Source of the DNA: Pelecanus crispus
Lineage: Eukaryota > Chordata > Aves > Pelecaniformes > Pelecanidae
Direction: 5' to 3'
Assembly: GCF_030463565.1 (NCBI RefSeq)
Contig: NC_134644.1
Span: 97,088,765 to 97,152,764, forward strand
DNA: 64,000 bases
Numbering within the stretch: position 1 is the first letter of the stretch; each line of letters starts with the position of its first letter. Below, piece by piece: positions 12,401 through 27,133 of this stretch. The position numbers and the translations under genes were made by a program. Below the pieces are notes generated by a model, which saw only the letters and a list, made by a program, of their open reading frames with translations, searched no databases and was not told the origin of the DNA.

Positions 12401-15400
12401 ATGAAGCTAACAATGCACGGCAAAGGATGTTGTTAGAATTCATTATATTTTAAAGTGATGGATGACGTGCCGACAATTATAATTCATTTTTCAGCATAGA
12501 TCCCCGTCGCTTCTATCCCTGTAATAAAGGGTACTATTGATCTATTTTTAGGAGGCAGATTTTTGGAAACATTCTAAATAAAAAAAGGTAAAAGGAGGAA
12601 GAGAAGGTGGTCAGTCTTCAGTATATATTAAAGAAAGTCCTTTGTGAAACTGTTTTATTAAGTAGCAGTTGTGCTGGGATCAGTCTCAGCTGTGTTCTCA
12701 CCTTTTGTGATGTAACTCAAAGGAAATTGATGAAATAAGCGTAACAGTGCAGATGCCATCCAGAAACTGCCACAGGACCATGGGACACGTCTCCAGGTAT
12801 GGAGCTGAGCAGTTCTGACATGCTGGATCCGCCACTTATTTCTGTTATTGCACAGGTTTTATTCCCTCTAGGAGTCTCAACTTCTGTTCCCTTTTCCTGC
12901 TGTTGACAGCACTGCTCCCAGCTTCTCTGTATGAGAGGGTTACATGGGTGTCTGAGACCCCAAACCCCTGGTGCTGGGGTGGAGATGCCTTTTCCTGGGT
13001 TAGCGTGTATCACTTCAGCAGCAGATGACCTGCAGAGAGCCCTCTTAGGTACAGCTGTACAACTGCAACCAGAGCAAGCCAAGTAGTGAATTTGGGTAAG
13101 GGGCTAGAAATCTGTCTGCTGCAGGCAAGCCCCTAAGACCATAACTAAAACAAAAATCCCAAAGCATCGATTATGATGACAAAACCCAAAATAACAACAA
13201 AAAAGCCAAACCAAGCTCTTAGAGCACACCTGATTTTGCAAGTGGACTATTTAATTGGGAGAGTTGTCACTGTCTGCTGTGACAGTCTTTCTGGAATTGA
13301 ATGATGCTACATTCAGTATTTTGATATAAATCATTCTCAGTAAGAAAGATAACCTCTGATTTAACAGTATTCAGTGTATTTATTCTAAAATGGGTTGAAA
13401 AAATGGCTGATGCTTGCCTGATGATGTTTTGTCGGTTTGATTGAAAAATTCCTTGTAGCAGTAAGCAGCCACCAGCCATCCTTGCGTTCCATATTCTTGC
13501 TACCCAGTGTTTTGTAGTGACTGGAAAAATAGGCTGATTTAGATTCCACTTCATTGCCAAAGCAGCATTATACTGTACTTTGGTACCACTTTAGCTTTCA
13601 ATTTAGTTGAAGTCTTTAGGGATTTTTCCATAATAATTCTCAGAATCTCTTCCTTCATTAGCATCCTGCATTTAGTATGCATTTCAGGGCACATACAATC
13701 CTGTGTGTTACTGCCTGAGTTACTGCACACTTCTCAGCGATGTAACTAACCTGCCTGATAGACGCTACAGCCCACCAGTGCTGCGGTGTTTTGGCTAATT
13801 AAAATGTGCTTTTAGTTCTAGTGTTTGCAGCAGGTCTCTGATGCGTTAAATTACCGGCCTGTAGTGCGTGCTTTTGGAAGTGCAGAGTCTATTTAAATTT
13901 GCATAATAGTGTTTAGGATAACTTGTTGAGGATCTTTCAGCAGCGGCATTTCACACAGCTTGCTTAGTCTGAAGAATAAGCTGATGTTTCGCAGTGGGAA
14001 GAAGATGACTTAGCGCTGAGCAGGTCTTTCACCAGGCTCCCAGTAGCCCCACCAAGCCCGGCGGGGTCACTGGGATGAATAAACAGCTTAAGAAAGGGAA
14101 GGATTAGCCCCATTAACCTCAGCAGCAGAGCTTTTAAGTGCCCATGCTACGAGCGCTGGGGCAGGCAGCAACTCGCCCCGCTGCAGCCCACACAACGTCC
14201 CACCACCGTTGTCAGTCCGTCTGTCCCCGCGGCGCCTGGCGATGCTTCTGCAGTTTCTGTAACTGAGGGAAAATTTAGCGATGCATCGGTTTGTTTTCTT
14301 AGGCGTGACCGCCCTCTCTGGGCTTCAGAAATAGTTTCCAAGCAAAGAGCTGATGCTTTTGCTGCCTACCCCTGCTCCCATGCCGCTGCCGGGCTCTGCT
14401 CCACCGTGAGCAGGATGCTGCGCTGCAGGGCACGTCCGGGACGGAAACCACCCTCCTCCTTTCCAGGCCAGGCTGGCGGGGAGTGACAGTGGGTGCCTTT
14501 CTGCCAGTGTAATGTTGGTGAAAACCTGGGCGCAGCAGGCAGGGCCGGCGGTGAGCTGGGCTGCAGGTGAGCAGCACCAGCCCCTAAGCGTTTCTGCTGT
14601 CTGAGGCACCTGGTGTGCGTTCTCCCAATGCGTTCAAGCCCAGTGTCTCTAATTTTCTATTCATCTGGGTGTTGACTGAGCTGCAAGAAAGCTGAGCGCA
14701 AAATTGATGCACGGCTTGCTGGCTTCTAAGTGTTTCTGTAATTTCCTGTAAGATACACACAATGTTCAGCTCATGTCTAGTTGGTGCCATTTCTGGGTGG
14801 AACACAATATCCCTTTACAAGTCGCAGAACTTTCGAAAATCATTTCAAGTAGAGTATTCAAGTCTTTCTATATTTTCTCTGATAAAAGAAGTTGTTTGAT
14901 TTAGTTTATTTTTATGGCACTTGAGCCTCCTATTTAATTGCGCCCTTTTATGCCCTGAGGCTTTTTGTTTGGCTCATGTGGTATTGGATTGTGTAGTGTT
15001 CGATGTTCCTTTGCTTCTTTTTGTTCGGTACACAAAAAGCAGATATCTGAAATTCTGCTCTCTGAATACACACGAAAATCCAAGGGGCAGCGGCAGCGGC
15101 AGGATTATGGGCTGTTCCCTTCCTGCAAGCAATTTCTATCTGTGCAAAAGTAACTGGGCAGCCCTGGTTTCGGTAGCATTGGCATTGTCATTCCAGGGAT
15201 GCTAGCATCACCGCAAAGTGCAAGGTGATGGAGAATCAGAACTGAGACAAAGCAGTGGTGGAAAGGATCGGTCCAGTGGCTGTGGTGGCTTTGTTTTGTG
15301 TTCTGTGGGATTTTTGGACACTGCTCCGATTTCTAGGGCTGGAGCCGGAACAAAAAGTTAATCAATAGTGCTGTCACATCTGATGAATGCAGAAGTCAAC

Positions 15401-17284
15401 CAACACAACTTAATCGTAAATAGGGCTTGTGAGTCCCATAAGCAGAATATTAAAAGCCAGCTCTAAGTAAGATTATAGCTTGTTTCATCTTCCGGATTAA
15501 AGCACCTGCACACACACATGCGCTCACACTCAGGCACACCTGGACTACAGCAAGTGCCCGAGCTTTGATACCCACTTCGTCACAGCAGTGCCACTGAGGA
15601 CGGGATCACCCCATTTAGTTACAGGAGAACTTCACTGAGCTTTCTTCTGTCTGTCTACTCACAGCAGATGCTGCTATGCTCATCCTTCAAAATTAGGAGG
15701 CAAAATGTTATTTTTAATTGTTTTGCCCTTGGCAGATTTTCTTCCAATCTGTCAGTTCCCTGTGCATCTAACAAAACATGACTCTACCAGAGGGAGGGGT
15801 TTCATCGTTCTTAAAAGCACCCAGGCTCTATCTAGCATGAACAAAACGCTGCTTTCATGAAAGGTAGCACATTGCACACACTGCCTTTTTGTTATTTCCC
15901 ATAGCGGCTAGGTAAAACTGCAAAATGGGTGAATACCTTTATTTTTCCTCTCCCTGTCATGTATATCTATATACACATTTACTGGAAGTCTATTAGGATA
16001 TTTGCCATGGTTCTCTGGCTGCCAGTATCTGAAGGCATTGATAAACCACAGAAATAGTACATGGTTCTTCAGGGTCCCAAATTGCTCTTAAAATTGGGTC
16101 TACCTGAATCCTTCTTCTGTAATTGAAAACTCTCTTCTGGACTTGGTTCAGTAGCATCCAAAGGTACTGAGGCGAGTAAAAGGTTGCACTGGATTGGGAG
16201 CAGTCAGAATTGTGACAGCAGCAGGGGTGATGAACTTATTTTTGTGAGAGAATGAAAGTCTGCTGTAATCCTAGTCACAGACTACTTTTGCCAGCTGCTT
16301 TTAGTGCTTTATCTTCAGAGCTGACATTTCACAGGAGATAGACGTATTATATATATAACTGCATGAGAGGGAAACAAAATCAAGTCAGGGAGATACAGAC
16401 CCTTTAGAAGAGATTAGAGATTGGAAGGGCACAAAGTAGGTCCCGATACCATCTCTGGAAGAAGTGATTAGATTTGAGAGGGGTGAGGGAGGTAATACCT
16501 GCCTGCATCTCAAAAATCTTGCTGCTGCAGTGCTATGTGGCAAAGCAGCCTTATTTTGTCTGGCCATGCTGCATTAGGACGTTTTGAACCCATCTCAAAT
16601 ACCTCAGCAGGCACGTAAGGGACTCTGTGTCCCAGTGCTCTGGGAAGCAGGCGCAGCCACCCTTTATCCACAGTTTGGTCCTTGGCTGTCCTAGCTCCCC
16701 GGTGTAACTTCCAGCTGGGGTGCGGAAGAGTCCTTGGTTTTGTGCTGTGGCATCCCAGGTCATCTGCAGCAGCAGACAGCTTGAAATGCAGGCAGGGGGG
16801 TTGTCTACATCTCTTCTTCCAGCTCGTTGTTTCATTAGTCTCTCTGGCATCTGCAATAGATCCTGGAGGAAGTCTCGAAACGTCAGAAAGGAGAAAGATC
16901 AGAAAGGTGCGAGGGAAGGCTTCACTTTCCCTGGAATGTTCCTGGAATTAGTGAACAACAGGAACACACTTACTGTCCATGGAAAACTGTCAAGTAGCAT
17001 TGCTGGAAAGTGAAACTTTTCTGTAACACAGAAAGGTAGCAGCAGATTTGATTTGAGTGTAATGAAACGTTTGTTTCTATAAGATTTCTACCTGGTATAA
17101 AATTCATTGTGTCATGAAAACATCAGCTCAACTTTTCCGTGGTCCATGGTCACAACAGAAAGGTAAATGTCAGGAAGCAGGAGGGAAATGGGAAACAAAA
17201 CAGGATATGTCACTGTGCTACTGTACAAGTCCATGGTGTTTCTACAGTTTGCGTGTGGTGTGCAGGTCCGGGCCTCACAACCCA

Positions 17285-17600
17285 AAAAAGAGGTAGCAGA
17301 ACTGGAAGAGGTCTGGGAAGGTCAGCAGGGACGGTGGGGGTGCAGAACCAACCTCCTCAGGCTGCAGGCGAGGTGATGGGAGGGAAGGGAAGCGTGATAC
17401 AGGTCTATAAGCTCATGAATGGCATGGCAAAGGGGGGGTGGTTGTTACTGCCTCTTCCGCTGTGAGGATTTGGGGATACCAAGCTTAGGTAGCAGGTGGA
17501 AAGCGTCAGACAACAACAGAAAACTCTTCTACCCTGTGTGCAAGAGCTGTGGGCCTCCTTGCCACCAAGTGCTGCTTATGTGTGTTCAGCTGGGTGTTGG
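17285..17600 (+). repeat. Ancient CR1/L3-like LINE relic
   Basis: The order of recognisable segments follows the end of a LINE of the CR1/L3 group: 'gatacaggtctataagctca' + 'tgaatggcatgg', then 'taggtagcaggtgg', 'aaaactcttct', and 'gtgggcctccttgccac'. These correspond to the motifs 'tataaaatcatgagtggcat' and 'gtggaactcattgccac' of old reptile/bird CR1-type elements as I remember them. It is much more diverged than the young CR1 copies and has lost its frame and tail. Family-level assignment only. Confidence 0.55.
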
Positions 17601-20600
17601 GAAGGTTAATCATAAAGAAATCTATTAACTCCATCCGTTAACTCCATTAACTCAGCACACGGGAGCCATTTACAAAGTCTCTGATTCAGAAAGTGCTGGA
17701 AGCTGAGTGTGTGTGCTTGCTCTATCCCCATATACTTCCCCACGCATCTCCTTTTGGCTGCTGCAGGTGCAGGTGGACCTCAGATCTCACCCAGCACAGC
17801 TATCTCTTGTATAATGTCATGGTCCTCAAGACTTCCAGGACGAAGTGTAGGATCTGTCTTTTCGTGTTGCAACCATTGGAAATCTCCCCATGAAATCGGA
17901 AAAAAAAAGTAAATTAAAAAAAAAAAAAATAGGGGCTAAGCTAAATGTTGAGGTTATGTCATTTACAAAGTGCTCTAATACCACAAAGACAAATGCCATA
18001 AAACTGTCGGGGTAGATGGAACTGCTATCAGATACCTTGGAAGTGACCTGTTTGACTGCTGCAAGCGGCTATTAAAAGGGCAGCTATTAGGGAGTTTAGT
18101 ATAAACCAGAGCCCAAAGCACTCTTACATCAAAGTGTTACATTACAGAGGTTGTCACTGTAGTTCTAATTGGTGAAAATTTGCCGTGACTTATTCTCCAG
18201 GCAAACACATTAACTTGCAGTTGAACAGATTTCTTTGTCCGTAATTTGGGTTAACACATGATGAAAACAGTTGATTAAAACACAATTTACCAAATTGCTG
18301 TATCTTATATTTTTGAACTGATTGGAACACGTGCCCATGCAAAAGCAGGGGCTGGCAGCAGAGGGAACAGGCACAACTCTGCAGCGCAGAGCTGTGGTTT
18401 TGTGGAAGGAGAGGAGAAGCTTCAGAGAACCTCTTGCGAGGTTGTCAAGGTTACAGGTGCTGTTGCTTCTGTAGGTGAGTGGCTTGGGCATTCTCTGCTG
18501 ATAATTGGGATCAGCTGTTTTCTTCCGAGATAACAAAATTTGCATTTTAATTAGATTGTTGCATTTGTCAACACCGAAGCGTAACATATAAGTCATTGGA
18601 ACCTTTTCACAGGACCACCATAAGGACTTTGAAAAAAATTACAGTAGCAGCATTTACCCCAATATTTTTTAATTTTTTTTTAATTTTTTAAGCATTTAAG
18701 AGGAGAGGATCCCATTATAAACTCTCAATGAATTAACCACCAAATATGCCTTCCTAGTTCCTTAGATCCCAGTATAAATGTTGCTTTTGGAAACTAGGAT
18801 TCACCGTTTCGGACGCGGGGAAGCCGAGGGCTGCGTGCCAATCTGGCGCTCAGTGTGAGAACTGAGGACTTGCACTGAACTCGCTGCTTCGAGACATCAC
18901 GGAGATGGCAGCAACTGTGCCTTAGCCCTAGGAAAGAAATCTCTGCTGATACCAGCATGGTATGGCTCAAGCGGAGTCTGACAGCGCCAGTATATACTTT
19001 AGGAAAACAAATGATGTCATGGTAGATTTCAAGCTGCGCTCGGAATTGGTACAATATGTCATATTGAATTTTCTGCCAGATTTAAGAGTGATACGGCAAG
19101 ATCTTCATCTACTGTGAAGATGTGCAGCACTGCTGACTTCCTTAGAGCTATATAAGTGTATGCAGCTGGGGATGGGGCCCCGGAGGTTTGTACTGTAGAT
19201 CAAACAAGCTCCAACAAGCCACTGCTGCACTGAACGAGTACTGGGTGCTGAAGTTGGGCAGTGGTGGTGGTGTTACCAAGCAGGAGCTCAGAAAGCAGGC
19301 AGCCTGCTTTGGAGACCGAGGAGAAGAGATTCACTGCTCCTGCAACAGCAACATCTAGCCAGAAAGCCCACCACCACTTTGGAGTAACAGCCCCCATTTA
19401 CTCAGAAATGCTTTTCGCGTGCTAAGCCAGGTAATTTTGCCAACTTTTTAGGAACTCAAAAATGTCTCGCCCTGTATGATGGGAAGCTGAAAATCTTCCT
19501 AAATCAATATAAGCTGGCCAGTTTTAAGTAAAGCAGTAGTTTCAGCAAATGCTGTGCCTTCAGGGCAGCTCATCCAGTCTGAATGTGGAGGAGACACACG
19601 CTTCTGCCTCCCTCTGCTAAGGGAGAGCGAGCAAATGGCGCTCTGGAGTCTAACACCAGCCTTTGCGTGCCTGCTCTGCCTCCTTGCCCTACCGCCTGCT
19701 TAAAATCTTTGATTCCTCGGTTTCCCCGCTGTTCTTTTAGGCAGATGGAGAGCCGGATCGTTAGCTGCTTCATCAGCACCGTCCGTCCCACTGGCAGGGG
19801 CCGGGGAAGGGCTGCGGGAGGCGCAGGTGCAGCCCGGGCAGCCCCAGCAGCGCGGGTGCCACCGCTGCCGCCCCACATGTCCGCTGTCGCTGCGGGCTGG
19901 TCTCCTCTGGCCCCACCAGCCGTGTGTGTCTGGTTTCTGTGACTGCTCCTCAGAGGAAAAGGAAAGGGAGGAGCATCACCTGCTTGGTAGGAAGGGAGCC
20001 ACAGGACACCAGGATCCAGGACTAACTCATACAGCTTCAAAATTGAATGAGGTTTGGGGTGAAGCTCGGGGTTTTTTTTTTCCCCTAGAAGCAGTCTGAG
20101 GATTTGGAGAAATGATAAAAGGAGAGCTGTGGAATTATTTTCCTGTGTTTGGACACTATATTGTACTGGCATTTATGTGCATGGTGTTGCTGTAATGTAG
20201 TCGGTTCAGCCTTTTGACTGATGACCTTTTCAGTAACATTAACCACAATATTGTGCGCATGCAATATTGCAAAGAAAAAGATGAGGCAAGGGTGCCAGTG
20301 GACTACGGCCACTCTAAGTGCTATATAGGATTTGCAGTTACCATAATGATGAGTGCAAATGCAGAACCAGAAAATAGGCAATTTTCTGTAGAAAAGTTGC
20401 ATGATACTAAAAAAAAATCTAGCTTGCTCAGGAACGTACTTTGTTGCTGTCATTTATTTTTGTAGGGTCCCTTTCTCAAGTAGATGGTTATTGCTCTTCT
20501 GTACATTTACCAACGCAATGACTTTCCCCCGTATTAAATAGTTTAAAAATTTAGGGCCAACTTGTATCTTTACATTTAATAACTTTCTGATGTAAGAAGG

Positions 20601-20915
20601 ACTAGTCACACATGGTATTAAGGTGCTGTTAGTTGTGAATGGAGGCATTTACATTCCGAATCCTAGTGAATTATATTACGTGTGTTGCACTGTTTTTACT
20701 TCATTCCCTGGTTGATTTTTATAACCAAGTATAGCCTGTAACATTTACTTTCCCAGAACGAAATAAATCCTGCACAGGGGATTGACATCGCTTTTGTTCC
20801 ACTTGTGCCTTTTACATAGTATTTAAATTTCAAGTGGTCTTGTAGGTTTCATACAAATTCTCCATGGAAAGTAGATTCCGCTTTTAATATTTTAACTCTT
20901 TATATCGTATAAAGA

Positions 20916-21421
20916 TACAAGAAAGACATTGAGGTGCTGGAGCGTGTCCAGAGAAGGGCAACAAGGCTGGTGAAGGGTCTGGAGCACAGGCCTTATGAGG
21001 GGTGGCTGAGGGAACTGGGGTTGTTTAGTCTGGAGAAGAGGAGGCTGAGGGGAGACCTTATCGCTCTCTACAACTACCTGAAAGGAGGTTGGAGTGAGGT
21101 GGGTGTTGGGCTCTTCTCCCATGTAGTTAGTGATAGGACGAGAGGAAATAGGCTTAAGCTGCGCCAGGGGAGGTTTCGTTTGGAAATTAGGAAAAATTTC
21201 TTCATGGAAAGGGTGTTCAAGCATTGGAACAGGCTGCCCAGAGAGGTAGTGGAGTCCCCATCCCTGGAAGTGTTCAAAAAACGGGTAGATGTGGCACTTC
21301 GGGATATGGTTTAGTCTAGTCTACCCTTGATTGGTTTAGAGTAGACTTGGTAGTGTAGGTTAATAGTTGGACTGGATGATCGTAAAGGTCTTTTCCAACC
21401 TAAACGATTCTATGATTCTAT
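20916..21421 (+). mobile_element. Young CR1 LINE, 5'-truncated
   Basis: The copy starts inside ORF2 (tacaagaaagacattgaggt) and runs through the ORF2 stop at 21312-21314 into the 3'UTR and an octamer tail (gattctatgattcta). The frame is open from 20934: [54 protein letters not shown]. Near-identity to copies at 37.2, 38.8 and 55.9 kb implies recent activity. It lies in the presumed VWC2 intron in the sense orientation. Confidence 0.95.
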
Positions 21422-23023
21422 ATAGCTTTGTAAATCATGGGGCTATTACAGGCCAGCGTGCAAAACACACAGGTATCTACCTAATGTGCGGGTGAACCCA
21501 TCTTGGGATGAAAGTTTATTAGGTGCAAGAAGAATGCTGTATTTAACTGAAACAGAATTATATAGATTAGAGTTGAAATCTTTTAAAGTTCCACCAAGGA
21601 CAGCATAGTTAATAACGCTGCTTTATCTCAGCTGAAAGCTAGGGCACCTCTCAGTGTGCGGTGGGACCCAGGAGCATGTCTTCCACCCCACAGTCCTCCT
21701 TCCTGGGTTGTCCAACCCAGTGGTACTTTGCATGGACGGACTGAGGGGGCTGTGAACAAAAACATACCACAGTAGCATTAAGTTAGTAAAGCGGGTAACT
21801 TTACATGAGATAGGCTGTATTTTGCTATCCATTCTGCGTCCAAAGCCTTGAATGGGCCAGAAGCCACCCAAAGCTAGGGAAGAAGCCAGACATTAGAGAT
21901 CTTTGTCAACAGTCAGTCCTAAACCAAAATACTGGCTTAAATATTCAGAGGATTAATGGGTATGATTTGGTGAAGCAAATTTCTGCAAGTCTCGCAGGTC
22001 TCTTCTTTCCTCTTCATTGAGGAAAGGCCTTCGTTATTGTCAATTTGGCAGCTAAGTCTCAGGCTGCAGTGTCAGTACACAAACACATAAAAAGAGGTAA
22101 CAAAATTGATTTGTGAACTATTTGGTTTGTGTTTTAAAATGTGCAGCGTGCACCTACCTTTGGTTTTCAGAGGAAGCACTTGAATACATTGCCTTAGCAG
22201 AAGAAGCCATACTGTTTGCCTTGGGTCTTACAGTAGACCGCTGGCAACGGAAGACTGAACCTCATCTGTGATTTATTTACTTGCGTGGCGAACAGGTTGG
22301 GGGTTGATAAGTGTTCTGCACACCCATATTCTTTCAAGAGTTTCAGCTGTATCCGATCAATAGATGCTGGTCCCTACTGCGCATCCTGCCCTGGGGGACA
22401 GTGGTACCAAAGTGCTGGTGAGTGGCCAGGCTCTGCCTGAGCAGCTGTTGGGTGTGCTTAGGGAACGGAAGGGCCGAGTTCCCCTGAGGACATGGCGGTC
22501 TATAGATAAGAGATCATTGGTAGGGTTTAGTGCTGCTTTACAAGCGCATATGGATTTTCAATGCAGAAATAGACTTCTTTTTTAACAGAACTGTAGACAA
22601 TACAGCACTCGCAGAACTTCTGTGGCAGAGAGATGCGAGGATGTCACCTTTTGAAAGAACCAGATTTGTCTTGTGAACATTGTGCTGGTGGGTTGCTCTG
22701 CCTTGTCCTTGGAAATGAAGTTATTTCCATGTACTATGAAAAGGCGTGTTTGTAGACTTGCTGACTTACATAAAATGGAATATTTCATTTTACACACAAA
22801 AAAAATCTTCATTCAGAAGAGGCTGGAGCTATTCCATTCTACTGGAAAAGGACTATTCTCAAGAAATGGAAAATAAACTAATCTGATACTTCGATTACTA
22901 CACGAAATACAATGTTTGTTTCCAATGGGAAAAAAGTAATAACATTTATAATCAGCTCTCTAGTAGCCTACAGTAGCACTGTTGCATTACAATAGCTGGC
23001 TTTTCCTCTAGCTCATTTTCTAG

Positions 23024-23491
<468 letters not shown>

Positions 23492-23825
23492 GAAATCTAC
23501 AAATCTAAGTACTTTTCGTGGTTTTTATAAAATAGCTCAGAGCAGTGAGCACCGGAGATGACCCAGGGAAATCCGAATGAGAAGATTCTGGCGAGGAGCA
23601 AAGAATAAAATATTGATATTTTGTTTTTCAAAGTAACATAATTCTGCAAGGCAAAGAAGTGCATATATTTAAAACACTTGGACATAAGAATACCTGTCTT
23701 AATAAATGTGTTATTTTCACAGTGAGTACACTAAAATACACTCTATAAAATATTCTATGTATTTCTATAATACCATTATAGAGCTTAAAAATAAATGTTT
23801 TATATAGACAATACAGATTAAAGTA
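23492..23825 (+). other. VWC2: VWC2 3'UTR (proximal)
   Basis: AT-rich sequence follows the VWC2 stop. AATAAA hexamers occur at 23604, 23701 and 23790. The last is followed by a GT-rich stretch (gttgcctgtcctgttgtgta), the usual downstream element, so cleavage near 23810-23825 is plausible. Longer 3'UTR forms cannot be excluded from sequence. Confidence 0.5.
23790..23795 (+). terminator. Polyadenylation signal AATAAA of VWC2
   Basis: Canonical hexamer about 300 bases after the stop, with a GT-rich element about 35-60 bases downstream. Best of three candidates. Confidence 0.5.
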
Positions 23826-23920
23826 CTGTATCGTTGCCTGTCCTGTTGTGTACATGCACCATGGCTAAAACATTACATTTCTGGTTTAGTTACATTATAT
23901 GAGGGTTTTCTTGGTTTGGG

Positions 23921-23944
23921 GTTTTGTTTGTTTGTTTGTTTGGG
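23921..23944 (+). repeat. (GTTT)n simple repeat
   Basis: Five to six GTTT units ending in a TGGGG run, in the DNA just beyond the VWC2 3'UTR. Confidence 0.9.
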
Positions 23945-26578
23945 GTTTTTTTGCTTATTTTCAGTTTAGTGGGACAGGAAAGAGCCATCATATGACAAAG
24001 CCGTGACATTCTTGCTTTTGAAAAAAATCAAGTAGAATATGCTTGCAGAGAACATGCGCTTATTTATGAATATTGCCCTAGTGTAGAGGGGGGCAGCTCC
24101 TTCTCTTAGTTCTACTGGTGCATATCTACTGGTCCGCAGCCATGATAACTGGGAGCAGTGGGTAATACAAAACTGGTCTCTTATAGCTGTTGTTCTAAAA
24201 ATTCAATCAGACAAAATCCATTCCTAATATTCAGTTCAGACATAACACATTTCAGGGAGACAAATTCCTCTGTGACATATACAGTATCGCATTGCCCAGC
24301 TGGTGGAAATGATGGTAAGTAACGACACGGCATCGTTAATGCAATGCATAATGGATGTGGAGAAGTGCGGCTTGGAAGGGCTAGAGCAGCCAAACAAGCC
24401 TCCACCAATGTGGCTCCACATTGTTAATCCATGAGTAGGAGAGCTGGTTAGTAGCTGCACCATTCCCTAGACCCTGCTCTTGCCACCTTGGTGGTGCTGG
24501 GTCAACTTTTTGGTTCTTTCTGGCAGTCTGTACGGGGTCTGTGACACTCTGTGTTGAGGAGAAAGGTTTTGAACCAGCTCTTTGAATCCATCAAAGGATT
24601 TCTAGCACAGAAGCTGACCCCGACTACGTGTGAGATGAATCACATCTCCCTGCTTCAGCCACCAACAGCCTTTGCTTAGATTCATTTTGGTTTTAGTTTA
24701 GTTTATCGCCAACTCCTACATTTTGTCTGCGTTGAACACCTGTTAAGGCAACAGCTCAAGAAAACACTTAAACATGGGCTTACCTTTAAGCTTTTGCTAG
24801 AGGGAAGACTTAATGAATCAATATCTAAAACCAGAAGACTATTGCTTAAATTCCTACCTACCCTTTGCTCCTTACTGCCGTGGTGTAGCCTGGTTACCAG
24901 GTTTGCATCCATACAAAGTATGATTTTCTGGTACTTCTGAAGACCATGGGAATTTTGTCAGTGACTTCAGTTGTCACCTCAGGTCCGGTTTTTTGAGCAT
25001 GTGTCTGTCTGTCGCTGGGTGTTATTTTCCCCAGTGGTGGTACGGGAGAGGAAGAGGAGTGACAGAATCAGAAATCAAGGAACTGTCTCTTGCACAGACA
25101 GTCCTGTGGCAAAGTCATGCATGGTATTAGTCTAGTCACAAGAAGAACAGGAGAGGGGAAGACAGATTATTGGATTTAAATAGTTTTAAATCACACAACA
25201 ATAAAGTAAATAACAACTTTCCCTGAAGTGGATGTGCACATATGTAAACATTGTACTGGCAATGCTGTTCTCCAGTAGCTGGAATTCCTAGCAGGGATAC
25301 AGGAAATATTATACCTGGATTGCCACTCAGTCTGCTGATGGCAGTGGAGGGTGACGCAGAGTACAGATTATTTTTTTTTCTTGGAAGAGGGAGAGAAGTG
25401 TTTCACGTCTCATTTGTACCTAAACCATAAGTACACTTCCAGATGCAAACATAAATACTTGATTTTGCCATTTTATAAAGAGAGTACCTCGTTCATTGTG
25501 TAGCTTTCATTAACACAGTGAGACGCTGCTTATTGGGGAGTAAAGGAGGTATGATTTGGCTAAAAAATGTATTATTTTAAGTATACCTATCCATTTCACA
25601 AGATTCAGTAGTCACATGACAGAAAGCTAGCTCCTAAATCAGTAGGACCCGTGCCTCGTGGCTATGTAGGCTTCTGCTTACTGAAACCAAGTATCTGCAC
25701 AGCTCTGAGAAAGTGCCATGACTGCCAGTGGTCTTCCATGCATGTCTCCTTGAGATGAGTGGAAGTGCCCACATAGGAAGCAGCTGTAGGACATGAGTAA
25801 GAGCAGAGAAGGTGGACTTGCAACTCAATGTGGGATTACCTTTCCAAATAGGCTGCTTAGTGTCCCTTTAAGAGAGACGTGTTTTCAGTGAAATTACGAG
25901 AGACTCAGAATGTGTGTCCTTCAATGTATGGCCATAATGTTTAAGTTTTTGGAAATCTCACCTCGGACTAGTCACCCTTTGCTTCTCCTTCACTGGAGGT
26001 TCTTGTTAAGCCTTATCCTGTTTCCCAGGGCTTGAATTTCTGTTCTTTTGGGAAGTTCTGTCTTTACTGAAGTAGTGAGTGCAAAGTTAAAGGGTATTTT
26101 ATTGTGTGTTTCTAGTGTAGCTTTTATAAATATTTTCTATTGCACATTTTTTGCAAAATATTTTTCCATCTTTCAATCCTGGTGCCAACATTAATGTCAT
26201 CTTTACTGTAGTAATAGTTTGGTCCTTTCCCATTTCATATGGAATTTCCTGGGCAAATTCGTCTTGACATCCAGCTCTGTGGGTGGTTTCTTAAAGAGAT
26301 TGTATTTTGAGATTTAATTATCTTTCTTTTTGAGAAATAAACTTGAAGTCTTTTGAGTTTGGGGGTTATTTTTTTTTTTAATATAGTGAGGTAGAAGTCA
26401 TAATGAGCTTTGGACCTTCTTTATGCTGAGATCACTGGCCACCTCCAGCTTTGGCCTGTAGTATTACCACATGAGAGCTCTTTGGTTATCCCTGAGATGG
26501 GGAAATGGGCTGAGTGACTCTTCTTGGGCAGATCTCACCAGCCTCGCCCAATTGTGGAACCACAGTTGGCAGGCAGTG

Positions 26579-27133
26579 TGTTGTGGGTTAGCCCTGGTAA
26601 GTAGCTCAGCACCACACAGCCTCTCATTTACTCCCCCACCACCCACCCCCAGTGGGACAGGGGAAAAACAAGGAAGAGTAAAAGCAAGAAAACTCCTGGG
26701 TCAAGATGAAAATAATTTAATAAGCGGAGAAGTGGAAGAACAAAAAAAAAAAAGAAAGATGTGATGCAACAGCAATCATTCACCACCTCCCATGGGCAGA
26801 TCAATGGACAGCCAGTTCCCAAGCAAAAGCTAGCTAACCTTATCTAAACGTCACTCCTCTCCATTTAACTGCAGAGCAGGACATTATATGGCATGGAATA
26901 TCTCTTTGGTTAGTTTGGGTCACCTGCCTGGTTGCGTCCCCTCCCAAGCTCTTGCGCACCCCCAATCTACTCGCTGGGTGTGAGTGAGAAACAGAGAAGA
27001 CCTTGATGCTGTGCACAGGCTGTTCAGCAATAGCCAAAATATTGGTGTGTTATCAGCATTGTTTTGGTTACAAATCTAAAACAGAGCACCTTACCACCTA
27101 CTACGAAGAATAACTCCATCCCAGCCAGGCCCA
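26579..27133 (-). mobile_element. Solo ERVL-like LTR (avian endogenous retrovirus), eroded
   Basis: About 550 bp match, in order, my memory of a widespread bird ERVL-type LTR read on its reverse strand: 'gtgggttagccctggtaagt' near one end, 'ctcagcaccacacagcc', a 'cccagtgggacaggggaaaa' segment, 'aaaataatttaataagcgga', 'ttatatggcatggaatatct', 'ctttggttagtttgggtcac', 'gcgtcccctcccaagctctt', and 'ataactccatcccagcca' at the other end. It begins TGTTG on the + strand and the far end is eroded. No internal retroviral genes, primer site or second LTR flank it, so it is a solo LTR. I could not define a target-site duplication. Confidence 0.8.
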
